Of a DNA stretch of 64,000 nt, positions 50,870 through 60,252 are shown piece after piece. Within the stretch, counting starts at the first letter, position 1. Every line of letters begins with the position of its first letter. The notes beneath the pieces are model-generated. The model was not told where the DNA came from. It made no database searches and saw only the letters and a list, made by a program, of their open reading frames with translations. The translations under genes and the position numbers were made by a program. The stretch is from Paenibacillus glucanolyticus NBRC 15330. GTDB taxonomy: Bacteria; Bacillota; Bacilli; Paenibacillales; Paenibacillaceae. Where the stretch lies: contig NZ_BIMC01000010.1 in NCBI RefSeq assembly GCF_004000885.1, positions 124,001-188,000 on the forward strand, read 5' to 3'.

Positions 50870-51175
50870 TTAAACCTCGCTGTAATCGATCTCCAAAAAC
50901 TGTACGACTTCCTTCTCCCAGCGATCCTCTACAAAGGCAACATGCTGCGGATGCACATGGTATGCTTCATAATCAGCTTCGCTATCAAATGCCATGGAGA
51001 ATCCGAAATCGTATGTATTCTTGTGGCTGATCTGCTTGAACACCTTGAACTCCTGAACCACTTCAATCGTACTAAGGGCAGATCGCCCATCCTCCAGAAA
51101 ACGCAGCTCCTCTGCAGAGCCCTTCTCATGCTTCAATGAAAAAATAACGGAGTGAATCATTCGGTTTGATGTCAT
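50870..51175 (-). CDS. Dabb (stress-responsive alpha/beta barrel) domain protein
   Basis: 101 residues, a single Dabb domain: MIHSVIFSLKHEKGSAEELR, FKVFKQISHKNTYDFGFSMA and the closing YEAYHVHPQHVAFVEDRWEK. Such dimeric ferredoxin-like proteins are stress-induced or act as small oxygenases/cyclases; the function here is unknown. It overlaps the Bcr-type pump gene by 4 bases (ATGA), so it is co-translated with it. Confidence 0.88.
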   Translation of the reverse strand: MTSNRMIHSVIFSLKHEKGSAEELRFLEDGRSALSTIEVVQEFKVFKQISHKNTYDFGFSMAFDSEADYEAYHVHPQHVAFVEDRWEKEVVQFLEIDYSEV

Positions 51176-52407
51176 GTCAATCCCGCTCCTCTCATGTCGT
51201 CTTTTGATTCGGTTTCATGTTTCCTGGTCCATTTGAAAAAAGCCAACGAGCCGAGTACGGACGTGATGAACAGGATGGCTCCCATCGGCACGGCTGTAGA
51301 CTCATCCATACCGACAAGCGGTGATACGATGGATCCCAGCAGGAGTGGAAGCAAACCTATGACAGCACTTGCACTTCCTGCGCGGTGTCCTTGCTTCTCC
51401 ATGGCCAACGTAAATGTGCTTGTTGCTACCATTCCTATGGTGATCATGTAGATGAATATCAATATAACAACGATGGCCAGAGGCCCTTTCAGCATCGTCA
51501 TCAGCAACAACAGGAACGTTGCACTCACCGCCATGATGACTCCGACCCGGAGCAAGCTTCGTTCATGAACGATGCCGCCAAACCGTCCAATAATGAAACT
51601 TCCCGTAATAATAGCGATCCCGTTAATCCCGAACAGTACGCTAAACATTTGTGGTGAAACACCGTAAATTCCCTGATACACAAACGGCGTTCCCGAAACG
51701 TAAGCAAAGCTGCCTCCGTGAATGAAACCCACCGTCAGGGCGTACCCGATAAAGGAACGATCCTTGAACAAACTTCCCATCGTACGGACGGAATGGCCCA
51801 GCGAGCTTGGCGTTCTTCTCTCCTGCGGCAAGGTTTCCTTCAGACGAAAGGCAACAATCAGTACAATGAAGACACCGAATATGCTCAAGAAATAAAAGAT
51901 CGTGTGCCAGCTTGCAAACGGCATCAGCAGGATGGCTCCGCCTGACATCGGGGCAACCATCGGGGCAACCGCGTTAATGACCGACAGCAGCGCAAAGAAT
52001 TTAGTAAGCTCACGCCCGCTGAACACATCGCGCACAACAGCACGTGAAATCACAAGCCCGGCCGCCGCCGTGAATCCCTGCAGGAATCTGGCAACAACCA
52101 GTGCCGTAATATTCGGTGCCAGTGCACAGAACAAGGAGGATATCGCAAATAAGGCTAGCGAGACTAATAACGGCTTTCTTCTTCCGTGAGCGTCACTGAT
52201 CGGTCCAACAATGATCTGACCAACCGCGAGTCCGATGAGACAGGAGGTCAAACTCAGCTGGACAAGCGAAGCCCGCGCCCCAAAATCATGGGCAATCTCG
52301 GGAAAGCTGGGCAAATACATGTCGATATTGAACGGTCCTAATATACCAAGCAAGCTGAGAAGCAAGGCTAATCCGAGGCGTTCTTTTCCTGTTGGGTTAT
52401 GAAGCAT
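51172..52407 (-). CDS. Bcr/CflA-type MFS multidrug transporter
   Basis: 411 residues from the ATG at 52405-52407 behind AGAGGTG. About 12 helices with Bcr/CflA signatures: LGPFNIDMYLPSFPEIAHDF, the motif A GPISDAHGRRKPLLVSLALF and ARFLQGFTAAAGLVISRAVV. Relatives export bicyclomycin, chloramphenicol or other drugs by proton antiport. The 4-base overlap links it to the Dabb gene downstream. No operator was seen in its upstream gap. Confidence 0.9.
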   Translation of the reverse strand: MLHNPTGKERLGLALLLSLLGILGPFNIDMYLPSFPEIAHDFGARASLVQLSLTSCLIGLAVGQIIVGPISDAHGRRKPLLVSLALFAISSLFCALAPNITALVVARFLQGFTAAAGLVISRAVVRDVFSGRELTKFFALLSVINAVAPMVAPMSGGAILLMPFASWHTIFYFLSIFGVFIVLIVAFRLKETLPQERRTPSSLGHSVRTMGSLFKDRSFIGYALTVGFIHGGSFAYVSGTPFVYQGIYGVSPQMFSVLFGINGIAIITGSFIIGRFGGIVHERSLLRVGVIMAVSATFLLLLMTMLKGPLAIVVILIFIYMITIGMVATSTFTLAMEKQGHRAGSASAVIGLLPLLLGSIVSPLVGMDESTAVPMGAILFITSVLGSLAFFKWTRKHETESKDDMRGAGLT

Positions 52408-52528
52408 GCGTGTCAAACACCTCTACTCTACTATTGTTTTGTATTCATATAATGTAACAGCTTTGTCCCAAATAGAATAGTGCCATTGCAAGGCAGCATG
52501 ATAACATATTTGCATTTGCACAAGCCAA

Positions 52529-52558
52529 AGAGCCCGGTTCTGATCAAACCGAGCTCTT
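52529..52558. terminator. Intrinsic terminator after the WG-repeat gene
   Basis: AGAGCCCGGTT and AACCGAGCTCT pair with one bulge on each side around TGATC-containing loop. T-runs are weak. Confidence 0.55.
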
Positions 52559-52603
52559 CGACGCTTTTATACAAGATCCGGTTCACCTTCTCCGTGCTCA
52601 GCA

Positions 52604-55114
52604 TCAGGAATGAAACGCCTTCCAGAACTCGCCTTCCGTATTGAGGATGTCTTTAATCTGAACAAAAGGAATCGTGAAAGTGGGAAAACCTACGGCATAG
52701 GGGCCGATCTCATACGGTGCAAACACCAGATGAAGGGCATTCTCTGTCACATAGAAGGGCTGGTCTGCGGCGATTCCCGTATAACTGCCGGGGAATACAT
52801 ACGAATATTGGGGATCTTCCTTAATCTGCTTGCCAACGATCCGGCTGAGCTCTGCAACATAATCACTGCCCGGTTTAAACAAATCCTTCAAGCTGTACAT
52901 GCTGCCATTCTCCATGTTGATCACGGCATACACTTTGGTTGGCATGCCATGGGCGGCTCCAAAAGGATAATGATATCCGTTCAGCTCCATTTCAAGCAGC
53001 TTCTGCTTAAAGAAAATTACATCGAAATCACCGGAATAGGAATAATCCAGCTTCTTATCGGCAGGAATCGGCTTCACCCCAGACATATCCTTCAGCTTGG
53101 TATTCACGGTTTGCTGAGTCCCCTGGTCTCTCATTCCTGTGACCTGCGGATAATAGACCAGATAATCCGGATTCGGCTTATACTTCTCTTCTGTTACCTG
53201 ATAAGGCCGCTGCAGCGGAATAACGGTATTCTGCGCCCAGACGATACGTCCCGAACGGTCCAGATAGGATAGACGCAGATCGACCGATGCCTTAATCAAC
53301 CCTCCGGGTTCCAGCGTAAGCGTACCGCTGCCGTTCACTCGGGGAAAACCTGGCGCAGGTTTGCCGGTACGGTCAATCAAATACGTTTGCTTCGCATCAT
53401 ACACGGAGGCCAAACCGTGCTTGTAGTCGGAGATATCGCGATACGTAAAGTCAGATAGCTGCTTCCCGTCCAAATCTGCAATCGCATATATCGAGCCGAT
53501 GAAAGGCTGTTCAGGATCAATCGCGCGCCCAAGCGCAAACCGTTCTTCCGTTAAATCTCGAATATCGTTGTATTCCGGATGGATCACCCAGGTCCCCTGT
53601 CTATTGATGACGCCATACTTCGACTTGTAATCTTCAGCTGTATTTACAATAGCTCTGCCATCGTGAAACGGAAATGCCGATGTATAGGTCGGCGGAATGA
53701 CGATTTCCCCCTGCTCATCGATGTAGCCATATTTGCCCGTGCTCTCCTTCTGAAAGGCAAGCAAGCCCTCGCCAAGCGGTCCGAAATAGGCAAAGTGATA
53801 CGTGGCCAGTTTCCGTCCATGAAGATCAATGAGCGCATAATCATCATCTTTTAACTTCACAACAGCTTTACCATCAACAAAATCATTCGCGTCCGCGTAC
53901 CGAGCAGGAATCACTTCATGACCATCGGCATCAAGGTAGCCGTAACGGCTGTTTGCCCCATCACCGCTGCTATGATCGGTAACATAGAACACGGCCCTTC
54001 CTTCACGCAGTTCTGCAATGTATGGATACGCCCGACTTGTCAGAATTACCCCTTGTTCGTTAATCATCTTAAAGCCTTGACCATCCATGACCGTCGCGCG
54101 ATGCTCCGAGAAAGGACTGATGGACTGATATTGGGGCTGCACAACATAATGGGCGCTTCTATCAATGACACCATAGCTGCCGTGTGCACTTACGATTGCA
54201 AGACCGTTATCCTGAAAATCCTGTGCATCATCATATACCGGATGAATCACCATCTCGCCGCTATGGTTAATGTATCCCCATCGGGTTCCACTCGTTGTCT
54301 TCACAGATGCCGGGTATAACCGGGAACCCAGCTGTGCCTCTCCTCTTCCAGCCAGCATCTCCTGAATCCGGCGCTCAAGCTCAAGCAGCGTATGGCGCTC
54401 AGGGTATGGCTCTGCAAAAGAGAGTGCCTTACGGACGGACTTCAGCGCAGCTTCCGGCATTCCCGCACGATACTGCGCATCCGCCAGATAATACCAATAG
54501 AATGAATAACCCGGGTGTTCCTGGGTCAGCCTCTCGTAGTAACCCACTACGGCGGGAAAATAATACGGATAAACGTCCGGCGCAGCTTCAAACGCCCCAT
54601 GATTCCATCTAACGATCTCAACCCGGTAAGCTTCGCCTGTATCATGAATCCACAGCGCGATTTCAGCCTGACCATCCGTCCCGATCGAACTTGGCAAATC
54701 AACGATATCGATATGGCTGTAGGTCATATCCGCGGGTGCTGCATCCTTCAGCCCCTCCGGTGTCCAGGCATATATCGACAGCTTAGACCAGATGGCGCCG
54801 ATCTGCCAGCCTATGATCAACTGGTTTACGTTATGACCCAGCACCGGTGCGGCCGTCATTAAAGTGACGCCATATCCCTGTCCCTTCACGTTGGCAACGA
54901 CTTCCCAGCCTCCCTGACGGTGCATGAGGACCATTACATAAAGTTCACCGTTTAATCGATATACTCCCGCAATTTCAGGCACCCGATCTCCCGTAATGTC
55001 AGCTGCATAAACGGCTTCATGCGCACCCGACGCATCCTTCCCTACCAGTTCTGCGCCGTTAGGCAATTTGGCCTTAACCGCCTGCACCAACTGCTGCTCA
55101 TTGTAAGCGGACAT
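52604..55114 (-). CDS. Large WG-repeat protein with C-terminal DUF3298-like domain
   Basis: 836 residues. No signal peptide. Residues about 1-170 are a beta-rich domain resembling FG-GAP/VCBS repeats (DITGDRVPEIAGVYRLNGEL); about 180-270 are helical, TPR-like (FYWYYLADAQYRAGMPEAAL). Residues about 275-600 hold a series of WG repeats, e.g. TRWGYINHSGEMVIHPVYDD, GKYGYIDEQGEIVIPPTYTS and SKYGVINRQGTWVIHPEYND. The C-terminal 200 residues look like DUF4163/DUF3298 (DFDVIFFKQKLLEMELNGYH). WG proteins may bind or sense envelope material; the function is unknown. ATG follows GGGAGG. Confidence 0.85.
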   Translation of the reverse strand: MSAYNEQQLVQAVKAKLPNGAELVGKDASGAHEAVYAADITGDRVPEIAGVYRLNGELYVMVLMHRQGGWEVVANVKGQGYGVTLMTAAPVLGHNVNQLIIGWQIGAIWSKLSIYAWTPEGLKDAAPADMTYSHIDIVDLPSSIGTDGQAEIALWIHDTGEAYRVEIVRWNHGAFEAAPDVYPYYFPAVVGYYERLTQEHPGYSFYWYYLADAQYRAGMPEAALKSVRKALSFAEPYPERHTLLELERRIQEMLAGRGEAQLGSRLYPASVKTTSGTRWGYINHSGEMVIHPVYDDAQDFQDNGLAIVSAHGSYGVIDRSAHYVVQPQYQSISPFSEHRATVMDGQGFKMINEQGVILTSRAYPYIAELREGRAVFYVTDHSSGDGANSRYGYLDADGHEVIPARYADANDFVDGKAVVKLKDDDYALIDLHGRKLATYHFAYFGPLGEGLLAFQKESTGKYGYIDEQGEIVIPPTYTSAFPFHDGRAIVNTAEDYKSKYGVINRQGTWVIHPEYNDIRDLTEERFALGRAIDPEQPFIGSIYAIADLDGKQLSDFTYRDISDYKHGLASVYDAKQTYLIDRTGKPAPGFPRVNGSGTLTLEPGGLIKASVDLRLSYLDRSGRIVWAQNTVIPLQRPYQVTEEKYKPNPDYLVYYPQVTGMRDQGTQQTVNTKLKDMSGVKPIPADKKLDYSYSGDFDVIFFKQKLLEMELNGYHYPFGAAHGMPTKVYAVINMENGSMYSLKDLFKPGSDYVAELSRIVGKQIKEDPQYSYVFPGSYTGIAADQPFYVTENALHLVFAPYEIGPYAVGFPTFTIPFVQIKDILNTEGEFWKAFHS

Positions 55115-55290
55115 ATCAGCATCCTCCCTCTTCGCAAGCTTTCTCGCCTAATCGTATGCCGTCTATTACCAAATATTCGCTGGCTTGAGAAGCTGCAAGA
55201 GGAACTGACGCCACTACGTGATGCGGTCCGGAACATCTGTCGGCGCTCGGTCAATCAAGTGCAGCTGATTGCCATTTAATCCTCAACTAA

Positions 55291-55326
55291 AAAGAAGGAC
55301 CGTCACCAAGGCGACCGTCCTTCTTG
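55291..55326 (-). terminator. Intrinsic terminator of the DoxX-TetR-DUF2269 operon
   Basis: AAGAAGGAC and GTCCTTCTT flank an inner GTC/GAC stem around a CCAAGG loop. T-content beyond the stem is low on the minus strand. Confidence 0.6.
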
Positions 55327-55328
55327 AT

Positions 55329-55790
55329 TCAAAAAGGCTTGCTGATCATCAAGTACAAGATGACTACCGGCAGTAGTGTTGCTGCCGTCCCGCCTACCGC
55401 CCAATACATCGACACTCTCTTGTATCTATCGGAAATAACTCCGCCGCCTATCGATTCCAGACTGAGGCGAATCATTCCTTTTTGCAGAGGTATCAAAATC
55501 CCTGCCCACAATATGCCTGTGATGCCGAACAGGATCAAAGAGACCGCCAGCCAGCTCATTCCACCCATTCCATATCCCGCCTGTACAGACATGACGACTC
55601 CAGAAATAATCAGCAGCAGCAAGCCTGGCAAGGTAAACACATAATCGGCTAGCATAACATTTTTGACCGTATGATGGATTTCCGTCGGATCCCCCTTCAG
55701 GTCTGCCCTCACTTTCCAAAAAGCCGCCGTGATGATATTGCCCAGGAACAGCACGCATCCGGCGATGTGAAGAAATAACCACAATGTCAT
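55329..55790 (-). CDS. DUF2269 family membrane protein
   Basis: 153 residues, four helices. The opening WLFLHIAGCVLFLGNIITAA with its His and the VKNVMLADYVFTLPGLLLLI block match DUF2269, a family of small integral membrane proteins of unknown function. It overlaps the upstream TetR gene by 4 bases, so it is the last gene of the DoxX-TetR-DUF2269 operon. Confidence 0.83.
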   Translation of the reverse strand: MTLWLFLHIAGCVLFLGNIITAAFWKVRADLKGDPTEIHHTVKNVMLADYVFTLPGLLLLIISGVVMSVQAGYGMGGMSWLAVSLILFGITGILWAGILIPLQKGMIRLSLESIGGGVISDRYKRVSMYWAVGGTAATLLPVVILYLMISKPF

Positions 55791-56413
55791 AGGCCTTCCC
55801 TGCCTCCCTCTTTGCTCCCGGGCCGCAGAATGTCGGTTATAAAATCCGAATATTCCTTGGTACTGAATACATTTCCCTTCACTCCGATCAGTCCCCGCAT
55901 CCGCAGCCCGAAGGATAACAGCTCGAACAGCTCGGCTGTCCGTTCAGCATCAATTGTATCGTTGATAACACCTGCCTCCTGGCCTGTTACAATCCACTGC
56001 TTGGAGGTGGCCGTGGCTTCCTTATAGAAGCCCGCAACGATGTCAGCAATCTCGGGCTGATCGCTTTTGCCGATAAGGTACATCAAGATGAGGTTGCTCA
56101 CGTCATCCCGGCTTTCCAGGCTCGACATGCTGTTTATGATGGTATTCATCGGACCATCAAATTCCTTGATGTCCCCTTGCTTGTTCACTTCACTCATGAA
56201 ATGCTCGTTCTGTTCCGCAAGCCTGGCTTTCAATACATGGACAAACAGTTCGTCTTTACTGGATACATAATGAAAAATAGCTCCTTTGGACATGCCGGAC
56301 CGTTTCATTATGTCATTAAGCGTCGTTTGGCTGCAGCCTTTCTCCCTTATCAGTTCTTCCGTGGATTCAAGCAATATCCGCTTGGTCTGCTCGCGCCGTT
56401 CTTCCTGCTTCAT
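55787..56413 (-). CDS. TetR-family transcriptional regulator
   Basis: 208 residues from the ATG at 56411-56413, eight bases after AAGGAGG. N-terminal helix-turn-helix: LLESTEELIREKGCSQTTLN and DIMKRSGMSKGAIFHYVSSK, a standard TetR pattern. The C-terminal ligand pocket is not assignable. It lies between a DoxX gene (26 bases upstream) and a DUF2269 gene (4-base overlap), and the palindrome at 56937 in front of the operon is the probable site it represses. Confidence 0.92.
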   Translation of the reverse strand: MKQEERREQTKRILLESTEELIREKGCSQTTLNDIMKRSGMSKGAIFHYVSSKDELFVHVLKARLAEQNEHFMSEVNKQGDIKEFDGPMNTIINSMSSLESRDDVSNLILMYLIGKSDQPEIADIVAGFYKEATATSKQWIVTGQEAGVINDTIDAERTAELFELLSFGLRMRGLIGVKGNVFSTKEYSDFITDILRPGSKEGGREGL

Positions 56414-56439
56414 CTGGAATCCTCCTTCTTCTCGGTTGG

Positions 56440-56892
56440 TTACCCCTGGGGCGGAAGCCATCCTGCTGCAAGAACCGCAGCAAGGAACAGCATTTGCATA
56501 ATCACTCTTGCCCCGATCGGGGTGACCGGTTTGCCCCCAAGTGTCAGCTTCTTATGGGCCGCATATATGTTGGCGGGAAACATAGCCAGGAGCATCAGTG
56601 CCAGCCCTGTAGAGGCAGCCATCGCAGTTGCTGGGATGAGGAGCAAAATCGCACCCGCAATCTCAAGAATACCTGTAAGACTGATCAGGATCTGGGCATT
56701 CGGTATTCTTGGCGGCATCATGGCAATCAGATCACCTCGAAGTCTGCACCAATGCGCGGATGCAGCTACCAAAAACATAATGGCAACCGCAAACCGCAGG
56801 GAAATAACCCAATCATTCATGTAATCCCACCCTGCCCAGCCCAGCGTCCGAAACAATATAAGCGAAACCAGCATGGCTGCTAATGGTGCCAT
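56440..56892 (-). CDS. DoxX-like membrane protein
   Basis: 150 residues from the ATG at 56890-56892, eight bases after GGAGG. Four helices with the DoxX-like pattern: RFAVAIMFLVAASAHWCRLR, ILISLTGILEIAGAILLLIP and MLLAMFPANIYAAHKK. Members act in thiol/quinone-linked membrane processes; the exact function is unknown. First gene of the operon regulated by the TetR protein. Confidence 0.82.
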   Translation of the reverse strand: MAPLAAMLVSLILFRTLGWAGWDYMNDWVISLRFAVAIMFLVAASAHWCRLRGDLIAMMPPRIPNAQILISLTGILEIAGAILLLIPATAMAASTGLALMLLAMFPANIYAAHKKLTLGGKPVTPIGARVIMQMLFLAAVLAAGWLPPQG

Positions 56893-56936
56893 CTCCTTCA
56901 CCTCCAATTTGAATATTCTGTATTTTTATTATATAT

Positions 56937-56949
56937 ACCGACCATCGGT
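56937..56949. promoter_or_regulatory. TetR-type operator before the DoxX operon
   Basis: ACCGA-CCA-TCGGT, a perfect 13-base palindrome in an AT-rich context (TATAT on the left, TGTAAATATA on the right), 45 bases before the DoxX start. This form is typical of AcrR-like TetR sites. Confidence 0.7.
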
Positions 56950-56975
56950 TTGTAAATATAATTATTGTATGTTTA

Positions 56976-57018
56976 AGGGAGCAGGCTCACGGCTGTGATA
57001 CAACCGGGCTTGCTCCCT
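56976..57018 (-). terminator. Intrinsic terminator of the MFS gene at 57040
   Basis: AAGGGAGCAAGCCC and GGGAGC-type partner (AAGGGAGCAGGCTC on the other side) form a stem with one mismatch around a 14-base loop, followed by TTAAACAT. Confidence 0.6.
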
Positions 57019-57039
57019 TTTGCAAACACTATTCTCTTC

Positions 57040-58281
57040 CTACGCCCTGCCCTCTTCATAAATTCTGAACAGCAGGGTATACAGCACCGCACTGATCAGT
57101 GCTGCTGCCAGAATGATGGTGAAGATTCCCATAGGCGGCAGCCAAGCGGACAGGAATACCGTCACCGGTGCAAAAAACCTGCCGATCGTATACTGCAAAC
57201 TGTCCGCCCCCATATACTGACCTCTTGCATGCTCGGGAGCATAACGGCTGATAAAGCTCTGTGTCACCGGAGAACGAACCATTTCGCCAAACGTGAACAC
57301 CGTCGTTACAAAGAACAGGAACCAAATATTCGTGTGTAAACCAAGGGCAAACGTACCGATTCCGGACAACAGTGAAGACAGGACAAATACGTTGCGCTCC
57401 TTCCAATGGTGGAACCATTTTGTGATCGGGATCAGAAACAGGACAAACAATAGTCCGCTATACCCCAGCAGCCAGCCTAATATTTCTGTGCTCGACAGCA
57501 TAAGCGAATTTCCGTTCCAATGGATCAGTGCTTGGGAAGGTACATAATGGATGACATACACCGCTAAATACATATCCAATTGCATGATCGTCACAAGCGC
57601 AAAGATCCCCGCCAAAATATACAGCAGAAACACCTTATCCCTGAATATGATGCCATAGCCTCTCCATTGTTCCTTGAATGCATGTTTAATCGAGGCTGAA
57701 CGTTCCGTGATTCTCGCTGACGCTGGCAATGTTTCATGAACAATGAAGTATATGGAGATGAAGTATGCCAGCAAAACGATGGAACAGGACCACAAGAGCT
57801 CTTGCCGATATTGGAAGAAAAAAACAGCCCCGAGTGCCGGACCCAGTACAGCGCCCACATTGTTGGCTGTCGTAAACATGGCGAATACTTGTCGCCGTTC
57901 TTGTGCCGGAACCAGATCCGCCACCATCGCCGTGCTGGCCGGTCTATAGATAGCTCCGCCGAATCCAATCGCTATAAAAGCCGCATAATCCATCCAATGT
58001 GAAGGCGATAGCGCAAACAGCGCAAACATGAGCGTTTGTAACGAAGCACCGAGCAGCATGATGGGCCGTCGGCCTAACCGATCCGCCAAGGCACCCCCAA
58101 GCAGGTTGCCGATAATGCTGAATATCGGGGGGACCGTCATTAGAACACCCGCGATATGATTGCCCAGAGACTGACCAAAATAAACCGTTATGAAGGGAAA
58201 GTACATCCAATACAACATATTGAACAGCCCTTCGCCCAACAACCGGACCTTTAAATTGTTATCCCATAATCGTATGTGCAC
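57040..58281 (-). CDS. MFS transporter, DHA1 multidrug type
   Basis: 413 residues from a GTG at 58281, about four bases after GAGGGAGTC. About 12 helices; MFS motifs are GNLLGGALADRLGRRPIMLL and TTANNVGAVLGPALGAVFFF. It resembles MdtH/YttB-like DHA1 exporters. Likely drug or metabolite efflux; substrate unknown. It stands alone between its own terminator and an empty 284-base stretch upstream. Confidence 0.88.
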   Translation of the reverse strand: MHIRLWDNNLKVRLLGEGLFNMLYWMYFPFITVYFGQSLGNHIAGVLMTVPPIFSIIGNLLGGALADRLGRRPIMLLGASLQTLMFALFALSPSHWMDYAAFIAIGFGGAIYRPASTAMVADLVPAQERRQVFAMFTTANNVGAVLGPALGAVFFFQYRQELLWSCSIVLLAYFISIYFIVHETLPASARITERSASIKHAFKEQWRGYGIIFRDKVFLLYILAGIFALVTIMQLDMYLAVYVIHYVPSQALIHWNGNSLMLSSTEILGWLLGYSGLLFVLFLIPITKWFHHWKERNVFVLSSLLSGIGTFALGLHTNIWFLFFVTTVFTFGEMVRSPVTQSFISRYAPEHARGQYMGADSLQYTIGRFFAPVTVFLSAWLPPMGIFTIILAAALISAVLYTLLFRIYEEGRA

Positions 58282-58489
58282 AAGACTCCCTCTTTCTATC
58301 CAAACAGCGCATGGTAAAAAGCTTCCGCGCTAACACGTCTCCCGGCCGGGTATTACAAACTATAGAGCATTTCCCTGCCAAAATATAGACTTATAATGAG
58401 GGCTGAGTTATACTAATAATATCAAAGCCGAATATACAAGTATTTAATTTCGATGCCCCATAAAACGAACATTTGTTCCACATATAATA

Positions 58490-58516
58490 AGACGCTCCGG
58501 TCGGAGCGTCTTTTTT
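58490..58516. terminator. Intrinsic terminator of the YdcZ/Crp/Nudix operon
   Basis: AGACGCTCCG (58490-58499) pairs perfectly with CGGAGCGTCT (58502-58511). The plus side has TTTTTT, the minus side TTATTATAT. No plus-strand gene precedes it, so it most likely serves the Nudix gene on the minus strand. The rest of 58282-58565 shows nothing else. Confidence 0.75.
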
Positions 58517-58565
58517 AGTGCATTCATATATGCCATTATCATGCTGTTCCAGCTTGCCTGAAGGC

Positions 58566-58970
58566 TCAATCAGCCAGCATCTTCTCGTTATGCAAATAAT
58601 CAAAAATCATCTGACAAACGGCGGATACACGTTCCCTGTCCTTATAAGTGAACCAAGCTAATGCTTCAATCTCCGAAGCTGGGTTCAGCTCTCCTTCATA
58701 GTCCGCGGTGTAACAGGTCATCGTTACTTGAACGCCCTCTAATTTACCGTGAGCGGCCGCATGAAAGCTGTCGACGCGCGCTGCCGTCTTTCTGTTGATT
58801 CGAACAGACAGCTCCTCCTCGATTTCTCTCACCAGCGTATCGATATCGGATTCTCCCGGTTCGCGTTTCCCTCCAGGCAGATAATAGGTGTCCTTGCCTT
58901 TGGAACGAGCAGTTAATATCCTTCCATCTACGATATGAAGCCAGGCGATTTTATCAATCTCCGTATTCAT
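58566..58970 (-). CDS. Nudix hydrolase
   Basis: 134 residues. The Nudix box is intact: GGKREPGESDIDTLVREIEE ending in EL (GX5EX7REUXEEXGU). It hydrolyses nucleoside diphosphates linked to another moiety, with Mg2+ or Mn2+ bound by the REIEEE glutamates. Substrate unknown. It is the last gene of a minus-strand operon, 31 bases after a YdcZ gene. Confidence 0.9.
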   Translation of the reverse strand: MNTEIDKIAWLHIVDGRILTARSKGKDTYYLPGGKREPGESDIDTLVREIEEELSVRINRKTAARVDSFHAAAHGKLEGVQVTMTCYTADYEGELNPASEIEALAWFTYKDRERVSAVCQMIFDYLHNEKMLAD

Positions 58971-59001
58971 ATGGATTCCTCCTCATCATTTCAACGCGTG
59001 T

Positions 59002-59460
59002 TTATGCCGCCTCTTGCTGCTCATGTTTCCCGCCCAGTTTAAAAACCATGATGCCTCCGACAATAACGACAACACCGATCAGTTGGTTCATCGTAAAGGG
59101 AACCTTCTCCAGGCCTAACCAGCCGAGGGAGTCCCATAACAAAGCAAAGCCGAGCTGTGAGGTCATGACGATCGAAATAGCGAACGTTGCTCCCAGCAGC
59201 CTTGTCGCCTGCACGAGACAGATCACCACACCGACACCGATCAATCCGCTGATCCAGTACCACGGCTCCATATTTTGAATATTAAACGTACCCTTACCCT
59301 CCACGATAAGACTCATGCTTAATGAAGCCACAAAGCCCATGCCTAACACCAAGGTGGTTGTGGACCATGATCCTGTTTTTTCATTGACTCTATTATTGAA
59401 GATATTTTGCAGACTGACCAGTGAACCTGCGATAAGTGCTAATATTAATCCTGCTATCAT
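59002..59460 (-). CDS. DMT-superfamily YdcZ (DUF606) protein, copy 1
   Basis: 152 residues, five helices: LILALIAGSLVSLQNIFNNR, then SWSTTTLVLGMGFVASLSMS and LLGATFAISIVMTSQLGFAL, the DUF606/YdcZ pattern. Five-helix YdcZ proteins usually come in gene pairs and form heteromeric drug/metabolite transporters. Its partner is at 60253, with a Crp-family gene between them. Short C-terminal hydrophilic tail GGKHEQQEAA. Confidence 0.85.
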   Translation of the reverse strand: MIAGLILALIAGSLVSLQNIFNNRVNEKTGSWSTTTLVLGMGFVASLSMSLIVEGKGTFNIQNMEPWYWISGLIGVGVVICLVQATRLLGATFAISIVMTSQLGFALLWDSLGWLGLEKVPFTMNQLIGVVVIVGGIMVFKLGGKHEQQEAA

Positions 59461-59499
59461 GCTCGATCTCCCTTGCTGAATGATTCATATTGTTGCGTG

Positions 59500-60201
59500 T
59501 TACTCTTCATAAATATTGCCGCCGGCTACAATTGTCAAAGCTTCTCGATTCTTAATCAGAATGAATCCCTTGCGGCGTTCAATCAGACCCTCTTGGCTAA
59601 ATTTCAAAATCACGCGGTTTAAGTGCCGGTAACTGGTTCCGAGTAAATTCGCGATATCGGTGAGGTTGAATGCGGTTGGATCATCTGTCTTGAGCGTGTC
59701 CGAATCCTCTACCGAGACCGACAGCAAATAACTGGCCAACCGCACCTCTACCGGATGCAGCAAATTAAAGCTTAGGAAATTGGATTTAATATAAAATTTT
59801 TGTGTAATGATGCGCAATAAAAATTGCAGCAGCGGCGAATGCTCCTGTCCGTATTTTCGTAACCAGCGATAATGCACGCCAATCATGTACACGGGCGAGA
59901 CGGCTTGAACCGTATTAATCATCGGATTCCCTTGGATATATTCAATATCTCCAATCACCTCAAGAGGTGTTTTGAAGGAAAGAACGAGGGCTTTGCCTTC
60001 CGCAGAGGTTGTGTATATTTTGATTTTCCCCTGGACAAGGATGTACAGCATTTCGGCAGGTTCTCCTTGCGTGCAGATGATATCCCCCTGATCGAAGCGA
60101 TACAACACCAAATAAGGCATTAACTCCTCATGAAACACGGACTCCATCTCATGGTTCAGCAGAAAGTTTCGCAGAAGCTCTGCATTATGAATTTCCTTCA
60201 C
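59500..60201 (-). CDS. Crp/Fnr-family transcriptional regulator
   Basis: 233 residues: a cyclic-nucleotide-binding-like beta-barrel (FDQGDIICTQGEPAEMLYIL, then VQGKIKIYTTSAEGKALVLS) and a C-terminal helix-turn-helix (FNLTDIANLLGTSYRHLNRV). No N-terminal Cys cluster, so it is not an oxygen-sensing Fnr; the RxxS cAMP pocket is not obvious. It is encoded between two YdcZ genes and probably controls the pair, perhaps through the palindrome at 60744. Confidence 0.88.
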   Translation of the reverse strand: MKEIHNAELLRNFLLNHEMESVFHEELMPYLVLYRFDQGDIICTQGEPAEMLYILVQGKIKIYTTSAEGKALVLSFKTPLEVIGDIEYIQGNPMINTVQAVSPVYMIGVHYRWLRKYGQEHSPLLQFLLRIITQKFYIKSNFLSFNLLHPVEVRLASYLLSVSVEDSDTLKTDDPTAFNLTDIANLLGTSYRHLNRVILKFSQEGLIERRKGFILIKNREALTIVAGGNIYEE

Positions 60202-60252
60202 GTTTCTATCTCCCTCTCCAGCCTTCCAATCTTCGGCACCAGCCGTGCCTCA

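Noticed and set aside
55139..55279. Plus-strand C-terminal-like peptide LEKLQEELTPLRDAVRNICR before a terminator
   Set aside because: Looks helical and gene-like, but has no start with a ribosome binding site outside the WG gene and no recognisable family; could be a remnant, not supported enough to list.
58391..58516. Possible plus-strand small RNA ending at the hairpin 58490-58516
   Set aside because: A TATAAT-like hexamer exists at 58392 but there is no matching -35; the hairpin is better explained as terminator of the Nudix operon.
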